The notes below the pieces were generated by a model. The model did not search any database. It saw only the letters and a list, made by a program, of their open reading frames with translations, and had not been told where the DNA came from. A program made the translations under genes and the position numbers. A DNA stretch of 6,349 bases from JAMCRM01 sp041685075 (GTDB taxonomy: Bacteria; Acidobacteriota; Terriglobia; Bryobacterales; Bryobacteraceae). The stretch spans positions 1-6,349 of the forward strand of contig JAWLGN010000312.1 of assembly GCA_041685075.1 (NCBI GenBank), written 5' to 3'. Below, piece by piece: positions 1-5,789 of this stretch. How positions within the stretch are numbered: position 1 is the first letter of the stretch; each line of letters opens with the position of its first letter.

Positions 1-1
1 C

Positions 2-1108
2 AATCCCTTCACGAACATCGCCCCGTTCGCGCCGGGATTCTCCTTTGACGGAGTGTCCTTTGAAGATCCCTACGGCAGTGTAGGCGTGCAGAATCCGTTC
101 CCCGAACAGTATGGGCCGCGCGTGCCCGGACCGGAGGCCACTTTCGTGACCCCCACGGAGATCCGCGCCACGTTCGCGCAGGACTTTCGGACGCCTCTGC
201 TCGCGAGCTGGAACCTGGCGATCGAGCGGCAGTTCGCCTCCGATATGCTGTTCCGAATCGCCTACGTGGGGAACAAGGGCACCTATTTCTTCGGAGCCGC
301 CGAGAGCAGCCGCGAAATCAACCCGGCGATTTACATTCCGGGAGCCTCGACGGTCGGCAACACCCAGGCCCGGCGCCCGCATCAGAATTTCAGCCGGGTC
401 GGGCTGTACGAGTCCTCGAACAACACCAACTACAACGCGCTCGAACTCACGGTTGAGAAGCGCTATGCCAGGGGCTTTTCGCTGCTTGCCAGCTACACGT
501 GGTCCAAGAAGATGGACGACTACGGCTGGACGCACCCGTTCGACCGGCGTTTCGACTACGGCATCTCCCGCGAGAACGTGCCGCACAACTTCAAGTTTTC
601 GAACGTGTGGGAAGTTCCTGGGGTGAGCCGGGGCGGGATCTTGAGAAAGATCGCGAACGGCTGGATGCTCAATTCGATGGTCACCTGGCAGAGCGGATTT
701 CCGTTCTCCATCGGAAGCGGCCGGGACAATTCGTTCACCGGCGTGGGCCGCGATCGTGCCGACTTCCTGGGCGGGACGGCGAAACTAAGCGGTGACAGGC
801 CTCGTGCCGAGATCATCGACCGCTACTTCGACACCTCGAAGTTCGTTCCGAACGCGATCGGTACCTTCGGCAACTCCGGCAAGAGTATTCTCAGTGGACC
901 GAGCTTCTTCAACACCGACCTCGGGGTACTCAAAAACACGGCAATAACGGAAAAAATCACGGTCCAATTTCGCGGCGAGTTCTTCAATGTGTTCAATAAC
1001 GTGAATCTGAATTCGCCGGCCAGCACACAATCGTCGAATCAATTTGGACGGATCACGTCGGCTCTCGATCCCCGCATTATCCAGTTCGGCCTCAAGGCGC
1101 TGTTTTAG
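2..1108 (+). CDS. TonB-dependent receptor-like outer-membrane protein (Oar-like), C-terminal part
   Basis: The frame is open from base 2 to a TAG stop at 1106-1108, giving 368 residues; the true start lies left of the window, and a GTG at 53 is only an internal codon. The text is typical of the C-terminal third of acidobacterial Oar-like TonB-dependent receptors: a stretch reading SWNLAIERQF, then AYVGNKG, then NYNALELTVEKRYARGFS followed by LLASYTWSKKMDD, and late on FRGEFFNVFNNVNLNSP. These are alternating amphipathic beta-strands of a 22-strand barrel, and the protein ends in GLKALF with a terminal Phe, the usual beta-barrel assembly signal. Such proteins sit in the outer membrane; the family is assumed to take up large substrates or bind surface ligands, but the substrate cannot be read here. 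Plug and carboxypeptidase-like domains are outside the window. No frameshift is seen. The gene converges on the small - strand gene, with a hairpin in the 79-base gap. Confidence 0.9.
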   Translation, partial: NPFTNIAPFAPGFSFDGVSFEDPYGSVGVQNPFPEQYGPRVPGPEATFVTPTEIRATFAQDFRTPLLASWNLAIERQFASDMLFRIAYVGNKGTYFFGAAESSREINPAIYIPGASTVGNTQARRPHQNFSRVGLYESSNNTNYNALELTVEKRYARGFSLLASYTWSKKMDDYGWTHPFDRRFDYGISRENVPHNFKFSNVWEVPGVSRGGILRKIANGWMLNSMVTWQSGFPFSIGSGRDNSFTGVGRDRADFLGGTAKLSGDRPRAEIIDRYFDTSKFVPNAIGTFGNSGKSILSGPSFFNTDLGVLKNTAITEKITVQFRGEFFNVFNNVNLNSPASTQSSNQFGRITSALDPRIIQFGLKALF

Positions 1109-1146
1109 GCGGGGTGCCTGAATCGGCAAGGAGAGAACCAGATAGA

Positions 1147-1179
1147 CCCGTGGCCGGCGGCTGCCAAGCCGGCCACGGG
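1147..1179. terminator. Perfect 12-bp hairpin between convergent genes, probable bidirectional terminator
   Basis: CCCGTGGCCGGC at 1147-1158 is perfectly complementary to GCCGGCCACGGG at 1168-1179, with a 9-base loop. It lies between the stop of the receptor gene (1108) and the stop of the convergent - strand gene (1188), so it could end transcripts from both sides. Neither flank has a clear T-run (CTCTCGTTC on the + side, TCTATCTGG on the - side), so it is not a textbook intrinsic terminator. It may work as a weak terminator or as a 3'-end stabilising hairpin. Confidence 0.6.
1152..1171 (+). repeat. Imperfect direct repeat, copy 1
   Basis: GGCCGGCGGC (1152-1161) runs directly into TGCCAAGCCG (1162-1171). 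The same two decamers recur in the same order at 2034-2043 and 2049-2058, separated there by five extra bases. The copies flank the small - strand gene and its upstream region. Copy 1 forms the loop and inner stem of the terminator-like hairpin. High GC raises the odds of coincidence, so a common origin is only a possibility. Confidence 0.35.
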
Positions 1180-1187
1180 GCTCTCGT

Positions 1188-1838
1188 TCAGGGTTGCGTC
1201 GCCGTGGACACCCTCAGGATGCCGTTGCTAATCGTGATGGTGCCGTCGACGCTGGTGACGTCCCCGGCGAGCGGCCAGGAGATTTGCGTGTCGATGAGGG
1301 TTCCGGTGAAGACGGCGCAACTCTGAGAGACCTTGGTGCCGTGGAAGCTGGTGGTTCGGGACTCCGGGCCGTTCCAGGTCTGGGTGACGCTCGCGCCGGT
1401 GGTGCGGGTCTCGGCGCAGCGGCGCTCGGCAGGTATTCTCATGACGCCGCGAATCGGCGCGGAGGGCGGTGTGAATTCCTGGTATCCGTTAACCGGGTCC
1501 CAGTACCAGGCGGCTCTGCGGTAGGTTTGGAGCAGCTTGGGGATATCGATATCAATCTCCACGGCATCGGTGCCGATAATTTTCACCGCCGAAAACGGGG
1601 CCAGTCCGTAAATATCGTACGAGAACTGGCCGAATGCTCCCCAGGAAACCAGGTAACCCCGGGTCCCGTCCGCCATCTCCACCGGCTCGAGGATGACGGT
1701 ATAGTAATTGCTGCCGCCGGCGTTGATCAAGACCTCCGCGAATTGGCCGGAGAGTTTATAATTCGTGCTGCGCTCCTGCGCTTCGGCGAGGCCGGCGCAC
1801 AGCATCAGGGTGCATACGGAGAACGCGATTTTCGACAT
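1188..1838 (-). CDS. Small exported protein of unknown function
   Basis: I do not recognise this 216-residue protein. It begins MSKIAFSVCTLMLCAGLAEA, a standard Sec signal peptide: a Lys at position 3, a hydrophobic core at about 5-17, and AEA before a likely cleavage site after residue 20. It should therefore be periplasmic or secreted. The two early cysteines do not make a good lipobox. The mature part (about 196 residues) is rich in Thr, Ser, Gly, Tyr and Trp, with short hydrophobic alternations (YYTVILEPV, GYLVSWGAFG, AVEIDIDIP, GTITISNGILRVST) that suggest a mostly beta fold. It has just two cysteines, C141 and C174, which could form a disulfide. The start at 1838 is preferred over an in-frame start at 2054 because of the signal peptide and a ribosome binding site seven bases upstream. 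It is convergent with the receptor gene and divergent from the kinase fusion, so it is probably monocistronic. Confidence 0.75.
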   Translation of the reverse strand: MSKIAFSVCTLMLCAGLAEAQERSTNYKLSGQFAEVLINAGGSNYYTVILEPVEMADGTRGYLVSWGAFGQFSYDIYGLAPFSAVKIIGTDAVEIDIDIPKLLQTYRRAAWYWDPVNGYQEFTPPSAPIRGVMRIPAERRCAETRTTGASVTQTWNGPESRTTSFHGTKVSQSCAVFTGTLIDTQISWPLAGDVTSVDGTITISNGILRVSTATQP

Positions 1839-1845
1839 GCATTTT

Positions 1846-1852
1846 TCCTTTC
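1846..1852 (-). promoter_or_regulatory. Ribosome binding site fixing the start of the exported protein gene
   Basis: On the - strand the sequence reads GAAAGGA and then seven bases before the ATG at 1838-1836. This good Shine-Dalgarno match, together with the signal peptide that begins at this ATG, argues against the longer reading frame that starts at 2054. An ATG four bases further upstream is out of frame. Confidence 0.65.
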
Positions 1853-2033
1853 GGGCAAATGGGCGTCTGAAATCCGAATTGCCGATCAAGCGATTGTCAC
1901 CTGATGCCGCGATTTGGGTAAGTGTTTTCGCGCACGAATTCGGTTCCAAATTGTGGTGCTTGACACGTCTCGGTCCACCCCTGGCGGTTCCCGGTACGGG
2001 GCGGGACGGAGCACCGGTTGGCAGCCCGCTCCC

Positions 2034-2058
2034 GGCCGGCGGCCCCATTGCCAAGCCG
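2034..2058 (+). repeat. Imperfect direct repeat, copy 2
   Basis: GGCCGGCGGC at 2034-2043 and TGCCAAGCCG at 2049-2058 match the contiguous 20 bases at 1152-1171, with CCCAT inserted between the halves. Unlike copy 1, it is not part of a long perfect hairpin. It may be a degraded repeat or a coincidence of GC-rich sequence. Confidence 0.35.
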
Positions 2059-2087
2059 AGTCCGATGCACTCTGCCCCATCCGGCTG

Positions 2088-2093
2088 TAAAAT
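2088..2093 (+). promoter_or_regulatory. Candidate -10 element before the kinase fusion gene
   Basis: TAAAAT matches the sigma-70 -10 consensus at five of six positions and lies in an AT-richer patch 36 bases before the ATG at 2130. No -35 hexamer is visible at 16-18 bases upstream, so this is a weak candidate only. Confidence 0.2.
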
Positions 2094-2110
2094 CCCTCAC
2101 AATATTACTC

Positions 2111-2115
2111 AGGAG
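2111..2115 (+). promoter_or_regulatory. Shine-Dalgarno with odd spacing before the kinase fusion gene
   Basis: AGGAG lies 14 bases before the ATG at 2130, longer than usual, and only three bases before another ATG at 2119. The ATG at 2119 opens a four-codon frame (Met-Gln-Asn-Pro) whose TGA overlaps the ATG at 2130 as ATGA. So the main start could be reached directly with loose spacing, or by termination-reinitiation after the minimal frame. Confidence 0.45.
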
Positions 2116-2129
2116 CACATGCAGAACCC

Positions 2130-4985
2130 ATGACCACTCAGCCCGCATCCCAACCCGCGACGCCGCTCCGCGATGCCGTCCGCCCGTCGCCGGACCGCAT
2201 CGTCGACCCTGCCGCCCTGGGCTGCTACGGCGGCGTCACCGCGGAAGCCCCTGTTCTCGTTCTCCTCGCCGCCGGTAAGGGCACTCGCTTCGGCCAGGAT
2301 CCCAAGTGCATCCAGCCGGTCCACGGCATTCCCCTCGCCCGCCACTCGATCAACGCCTTCCGCCGCTTCACCCCCTCACCGGTGGTGTGCCTGGTCGGCT
2401 ATCGCTCCGCCGACGTCGCCGCCGCGCTCGGCGCCGATAACATCTACGTGCTCTCCACCAACCCCGCCGGAGGCACCGCCCTTGCCGCTTTCGAGGCCTT
2501 TTCCGTCTCCGCCCTCCTCGAACAAAATCCCCTCCTGTTCATCGGGATGGGCGACCGCATCGTGCCCTCCCGTGTCTTCCGTATGCTCTACGAGATTCAC
2601 ACCGCCGGCCCCCGGGAGGCCGCCCTCACCTTCCTCGCGGCGCGATACGAACCTCCCCGCAATAGCGGCAAAGGCCGGGTGGTTCGCGGCGAAGACGGCC
2701 GCGTCCTCAGCATCATCGAAGAGCGCGATATCCGCGCCCGCTTCGAAGGCGCCGCCCGCGATGCCCTGCTGGATATCACGGAGGCCAACTGCCCCCTCTA
2801 CCTCATCCGCGCCGCCACCCTCTACCGCCACCTCCTCCCCCTCACGAACGACAACGCCCAGGGCCAGTTCTATATCACCGATATCGTGGAAGCCATCAGC
2901 CGCGAAAACGGCGAAATCCGCACCCTCACCACCAACGTCACCGACCCGGAATACGACCTCCTCTGCGCCGATGTCACGCGGCCCATGGACCTCGCGCTTC
3001 TGGAAGGCATCCTGGCCTCGAACCGCGCCCTACTCTTCCCGGAGGAACTCGAAGTCGAAAACGCCGCCCGCGCCATCGCCGCCGGACGCCCGCCTGCTCA
3101 AACCGCCTCCATCGCCCGGCAGCTCTCGGAGGTCGCCCTCGCGGTGGCCCGCGAAAAGCTTCCTTTCGACCCGGCCCGTCCGGTCTCGATCGGCATCTCC
3201 GGCGGACGTCTGCGCCTCGCCTTCATGCACCCCGACATGGTACGGTTCTATGGCCCCGCCTGGCAGACCCCCATTGGCGCCGGCAGCCGCTCCGGCACCG
3301 AACAGATCGTGATCCTGGCCCAGGAGGCCGCCGACGGCCGCATCGCCCTCTTCCCCCTCGAAGCGCGCTACCGCGAATCCGTCGATTTCGTCCCCTCCGA
3401 CACCGAAGCCATGTATCCCGGGGACGATGTCTCGGACCTCCACTCCTACGAGGCATTCGGCACGCGCATGAGCGAGTCCCTCCTCCTTTCGCTGGGCTAC
3501 TTCAGCGACGAGGAACTCGAGCGGCGCCGCGCCGCCGGCCTTCCCTTGCCCCCGCCTTCCCTCTGGATCGGGGGATCGATGCGGCGCCCCTTCGCCTTAA
3601 TTGGAAACACGATCGCCTCCCTCCGCACCCTCCGCACCGGCACCATTGGCGCCCGCGTCCAGAAGCACCTGGGTAAGGGCAACTTCAAGGGCCTCCACCT
3701 CGTTTCGACCGGCTCCATCCCCCAGGGGGGATTTTCCAGTTCCTCGGCCGTTACCGTGGCCGCCAAGAACGCTATCAACGCCCTCTACGAACTCGGCATT
3801 CCGCCGGATCTGCTGGTTCACCTTGCCTGCCAGGCCGAATACGGCACCGGCGTCCGGGCAGGCTCTCTGGACCAGGCTACCGAGCAGAAAGGCGTCGCCG
3901 GCCAGGGCGCCCTCATCTCCTCGAACCCCCGGGACAATTACCACATCCTCGCCACCCACCCCCTCCCCGACGGCCGCTTCCAGATCGTCTTTCCTTACAG
4001 CGTCGACCGCGACCGCGCCGCCTGGCGCTGGTCCTGGGGCGCCTACGCCGAACGCCCGGTCTCGACGGCGGGGCCCCTCACCACCGGTGAAACCCGCAAG
4101 ATGACCGGCAAAGCCGCGGAAATCGCCGCCATTCTCACGGACCTCTCGCCCGATACCGATTTTTTCAAGCACATAGAGCAGGACCTCCTCGACGACGGCC
4201 TCCTTACGCGTGAAAGCCGCGCCTGGATTTGCTCCGTGCTTCGCCGCCTGCCGCTGTGCGCCTCGGTCGAGGACCTGCGCTGCCGCACCGGCCAGCCCGC
4301 CCTGTTTGCCGGCTGGCGCGACCCCGTCATCTTCGGCGCCCCCGGCGTGCCCCTCCGCGCCATGGTGGCCTACCTGTTCGCCGAAGTCGCCAAGAACTTC
4401 TACCTGGTTCACCACCCGGCTCACTGGATCGAATACGTCACCCGCTCGCAGCGCGGCGACCGCTCGGTCGAAATCGACCCCGCCGCCCTCCCCTCGCGCG
4501 AAGAAATGGAGTCCGAACTTCCCTGGGAATCCGCCGCCACCGGCCCCGACCGCATGAACCTCTGGCTCGAGCGCCACGGCGCCGTGCCCTTCGACTTCAA
4601 CCGGGGCCTCGACGACGAGTCCCTCTCCCCCGAAAATCCCCCCGAGTTCCACCTCCTCGAGGGCGGCAACTTCTTCCGCGGGCTGGCTCTCGTGGACCTG
4701 GCGGAAGCCATGCTCAAGCGCGCCTTCGGCGACGACGCCATCGCCGTTCGCGTCAACGCCGCCGGGCAGGGCGATTACTTTCAGGTACACATCGATACGG
4801 AGAAAGCCGCCCCCGCCGAAGTCAAACGCTTTATCCGCCTCGCCTTCTACCGCCGCTTCGGTCTCACGCCGCCCACCGATTTCGTCGAGATCCACCCCGG
4901 CGGCGGGGCCCTGGGCATCCGCCTGAACCGCTACGACCTGCTGACCCAACTCATCCCCGCGTTAGAGCGCCTTGCGGCTCCTTGA
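2130..4985 (+). CDS. Bifunctional GlmU-like sugar-1-phosphate nucleotidyltransferase / GHMP-family sugar kinase
   Basis: This 951-residue cytoplasmic fusion probably phosphorylates a free sugar at C1 and then couples the product to a nucleotide, giving an NDP-sugar. Residues 42-295 form a GlmU-type nucleotidyltransferase: LAAGKGTRFG with K59 at the usual Lys position, GGTALAA at 114-120, GMGDRIVP with D142 as likely metal ligand, KGRVV and IIEERD at 181-200, and NDNAQGQFYITD at 240-251. A linker leads to a GHMP kinase from about 350: an N-terminal motif with GGRLRLAFMHPDM (358-370), the phosphate-binding loop IPQGGFSSSSAVT (530-542), AGSLDQ with likely catalytic D581, and a glycine-rich HPGGGALGIRL near 922-932, possibly motif 3. 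Size and domain order recall the L-fucokinase/GDP-fucose pyrophosphorylase FKP (about 950 residues), but this nucleotidyltransferase half is GlmU-like and shorter. The sugar and nucleotide are not determinable; UTP is a guess. Third positions are strongly C/G, and no frameshift is seen. The next gene is convergent. Confidence 0.88.
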   Translation: MTTQPASQPATPLRDAVRPSPDRIVDPAALGCYGGVTAEAPVLVLLAAGKGTRFGQDPKCIQPVHGIPLARHSINAFRRFTPSPVVCLVGYRSADVAAALGADNIYVLSTNPAGGTALAAFEAFSVSALLEQNPLLFIGMGDRIVPSRVFRMLYEIHTAGPREAALTFLAARYEPPRNSGKGRVVRGEDGRVLSIIEERDIRARFEGAARDALLDITEANCPLYLIRAATLYRHLLPLTNDNAQGQFYITDIVEAISRENGEIRTLTTNVTDPEYDLLCADVTRPMDLALLEGILASNRALLFPEELEVENAARAIAAGRPPAQTASIARQLSEVALAVAREKLPFDPARPVSIGISGGRLRLAFMHPDMVRFYGPAWQTPIGAGSRSGTEQIVILAQEAADGRIALFPLEARYRESVDFVPSDTEAMYPGDDVSDLHSYEAFGTRMSESLLLSLGYFSDEELERRRAAGLPLPPPSLWIGGSMRRPFALIGNTIASLRTLRTGTIGARVQKHLGKGNFKGLHLVSTGSIPQGGFSSSSAVTVAAKNAINALYELGIPPDLLVHLACQAEYGTGVRAGSLDQATEQKGVAGQGALISSNPRDNYHILATHPLPDGRFQIVFPYSVDRDRAAWRWSWGAYAERPVSTAGPLTTGETRKMTGKAAEIAAILTDLSPDTDFFKHIEQDLLDDGLLTRESRAWICSVLRRLPLCASVEDLRCRTGQPALFAGWRDPVIFGAPGVPLRAMVAYLFAEVAKNFYLVHHPAHWIEYVTRSQRGDRSVEIDPAALPSREEMESELPWESAATGPDRMNLWLERHGAVPFDFNRGLDDESLSPENPPEFHLLEGGNFFRGLALVDLAEAMLKRAFGDDAIAVRVNAAGQGDYFQVHIDTEKAAPAEVKRFIRLAFYRRFGLTPPTDFVEIHPGGGALGIRLNRYDLLTQLIPALERLAAP

Positions 4986-5009
4986 TCCACCTCGCGATGG
5001 CGGGGGGAT
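4985..5009. terminator. Compact hairpin between two convergent stop codons
   Basis: ATCCACCTCGC (4985-4995) pairs with GCGGGGGGAT (5000-5009) over ten base pairs with one bulged A and one G-T pair, closing a four-base loop (GATG). It fills nearly the whole 25-base gap between the TGA of the kinase fusion and the TGA of the phosphatase gene. Only a short TTT follows on the + strand, and on the - strand the sequence after the stem is TCAAGG, so it is an imperfect intrinsic terminator. Its position favours shared, bidirectional use. Confidence 0.5.
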
Positions 5010-5010
5010 T

Positions 5011-5718
5011 TCAGCCGTGCAACTCTTCCCCCCTCACCGCCGCCCCCGGGTTCGCCGCCAGCAGCCGGTGCGCGCACTCGTCGCCGTACTCCGCCTCCAC
5101 CTGCCTGTACACGGTGTCCAGCACCGGCGGACGCCGCTTTACGTCGTGCCCGTCGCTGGCGATGAAGTCGACCAGCCCGCTCCGCAGCAGCCGCTCCGCC
5201 GACCGCCGCGCCATGCGGCCGAACCCCCCGGTCAGGCTCTGCCCGGTCACCTGCACGTAGCACCCGGTTTCCACCCACCCCGCCACGATCTCCTCTTGTA
5301 CCTGCAGCAGCGGGTGGCGCTCCGGATGCGTGATGATGGGGCTCATTCCGGCGTCGCGCATCCGCCGGAACACTTCGTCCATGCTCGGCGCGTGGAAAAA
5401 CTCCGGCAGCTCCACCAGCACGTACCGCAGCCCGTTGATCGCGTACCGCGCCGGGTCGCGCAGCGCCTCCTGGATGTTTTGCAGGCTGAGGTGCAGATCG
5501 CACCCCCTGTGAATCCGGATGCTGCTGGCCTCCTGCAACTCGGCGATCTTTTGCTCCACCACCTCGGGATCGTACGTATACGCCGGGCTGGCATGCGGCG
5601 TGGCGACGATTTCGGTAGTGCCCCCGCGCGCCGCCATCGCGGCCATCGCAACGGCCGTCTCCATGCTCTCCGGCCCGTCGTCCAGGCCCGGCAGAATATG
5701 GCTATGAATATCGATCAT
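5011..5718 (-). CDS. CpsB/CapC-family PHP-type tyrosine-protein phosphatase
   Basis: This 235-residue protein opens with MIDIHSHILPGLDDGP, the hallmark of the CpsB/CapC/YwqE phosphatases, which use a PHP-fold polynuclear metal centre to remove phosphate from tyrosine residues of bacterial tyrosine kinases controlling capsule or exopolysaccharide assembly. Likely metal ligands, in order, are H5 and H7, D14, H42 (ATPHAS), D74 (GCDLHL), H131 (ITHPER), and D189 and H191 (ASDGH). Most family members have Glu where D74 sits, so this is a conservative change. Full length matches the family (about 240-260 residues). It has no signal peptide or membrane segment, so it should be cytoplasmic. The ATG at 5718 has GAGGG ten bases upstream. 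No partner tyrosine kinase or Wzx/Wzy gene lies in the window; the neighbours are a convergent sugar-activating enzyme and a divergent lyase-like gene. Confidence 0.9.
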   Translation of the reverse strand: MIDIHSHILPGLDDGPESMETAVAMAAMAARGGTTEIVATPHASPAYTYDPEVVEQKIAELQEASSIRIHRGCDLHLSLQNIQEALRDPARYAINGLRYVLVELPEFFHAPSMDEVFRRMRDAGMSPIITHPERHPLLQVQEEIVAGWVETGCYVQVTGQSLTGGFGRMARRSAERLLRSGLVDFIASDGHDVKRRPPVLDTVYRQVEAEYGDECAHRLLAANPGAAVRGEELHG

Positions 5719-5728
5719 TCAACAATTG

Positions 5729-5733
5729 CCCTC
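5729..5733 (-). promoter_or_regulatory. Ribosome binding site of the phosphatase gene
   Basis: The - strand reads GAGGG followed by ten bases and the ATG at 5718-5716. The spacing is slightly long but usable, and it supports this start, which also places the conserved MIDIHSH motif at the N-terminus as in the family. Confidence 0.5.
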
Positions 5734-5762
5734 GAATACCGGCTATTCAAGTCTCGATAGTA

Positions 5763-5784
5763 CTATGGGGTGTACGCCCCAGAG
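5763..5784. other. Hairpin in the short divergent spacer, just before the lyase-like gene
   Basis: CTATGGGG (5763-5770) pairs with CCCCAGAG (5777-5784) at seven of eight positions around a six-base loop. It overlaps the end of an 8-base palindrome, TAGTACTA (5758-5765). It ends five bases before the ATG at 5790, in the place where a ribosome binding site should be. It could limit translation of the + strand gene, be an operator between the divergent genes, or be chance. The 71-base spacer 5719-5789 shows no convincing promoter on either strand. Confidence 0.3.
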
Positions 5785-5789
5785 ACCCT

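Larger units (their letters stand above)
1839..2129. other. Divergent intergenic region
   Basis: This 291-base gap separates the start of the - strand exported protein gene from the start of the + strand kinase fusion, so promoters for both should lie here. I see no convincing complete promoter for either. A TTGACA at 1960-1965 has no -10 partner at normal spacing. The section 1981-2060 is very GC-rich and contains the palindrome CCGGCCGG (2032-2039) plus the second copy of the imperfect repeat. The last 40 bases before the kinase gene are AT-richer, as expected for a promoter and leader. Reading frames crossing the gap look like chance frames in GC-rich DNA. Confidence 0.6.

Noticed and set aside
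1194..1904. A 236-residue + strand frame opposite the exported protein gene
   Set aside because: No signal peptide or family motif; the - strand frame has a signal peptide and a good ribosome binding site.
1960..1965. A perfect TTGACA as a -35 box for the kinase gene
   Set aside because: No -10-like hexamer follows at 15-19 bases, where the sequence is very GC-rich, and it lies about 165 bases from the start codon.
1839..2054. A 72-residue N-terminal extension of the exported protein
   Set aside because: The extension is Pro/Arg/Gly-rich and would bury the signal peptide; the ATG at 1838 has GAAAGGA at seven bases.
2173..3312. A 379-residue + strand frame overlapping the nucleotidyltransferase half
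   Set aside because: Its product is almost all Ser, Pro, Ala and Thr, as expected from an alternative frame of GC-rich coding DNA; the overlapping frame carries true GlmU motifs.
3618..3640. Short tandem CTCCGCACC repeat
   Set aside because: Only two units, inside a coding region rich in Leu-Arg-Thr codons; explained by codon bias.
3597..4949. A 450-residue open frame on the - strand inside the kinase fusion gene
   Set aside because: It is very Gly-, Ala-, Glu- and Val-rich with no recognisable motif, and is the antisense shadow of a strongly C/G-ending + strand gene whose domains are clearly conserved.
4229..5260. A 343-residue + strand frame running from the kinase gene into the phosphatase gene
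   Set aside because: Arg- and Pro-rich translation with no motifs, spanning two well-supported genes on opposite strands and the hairpin between them.
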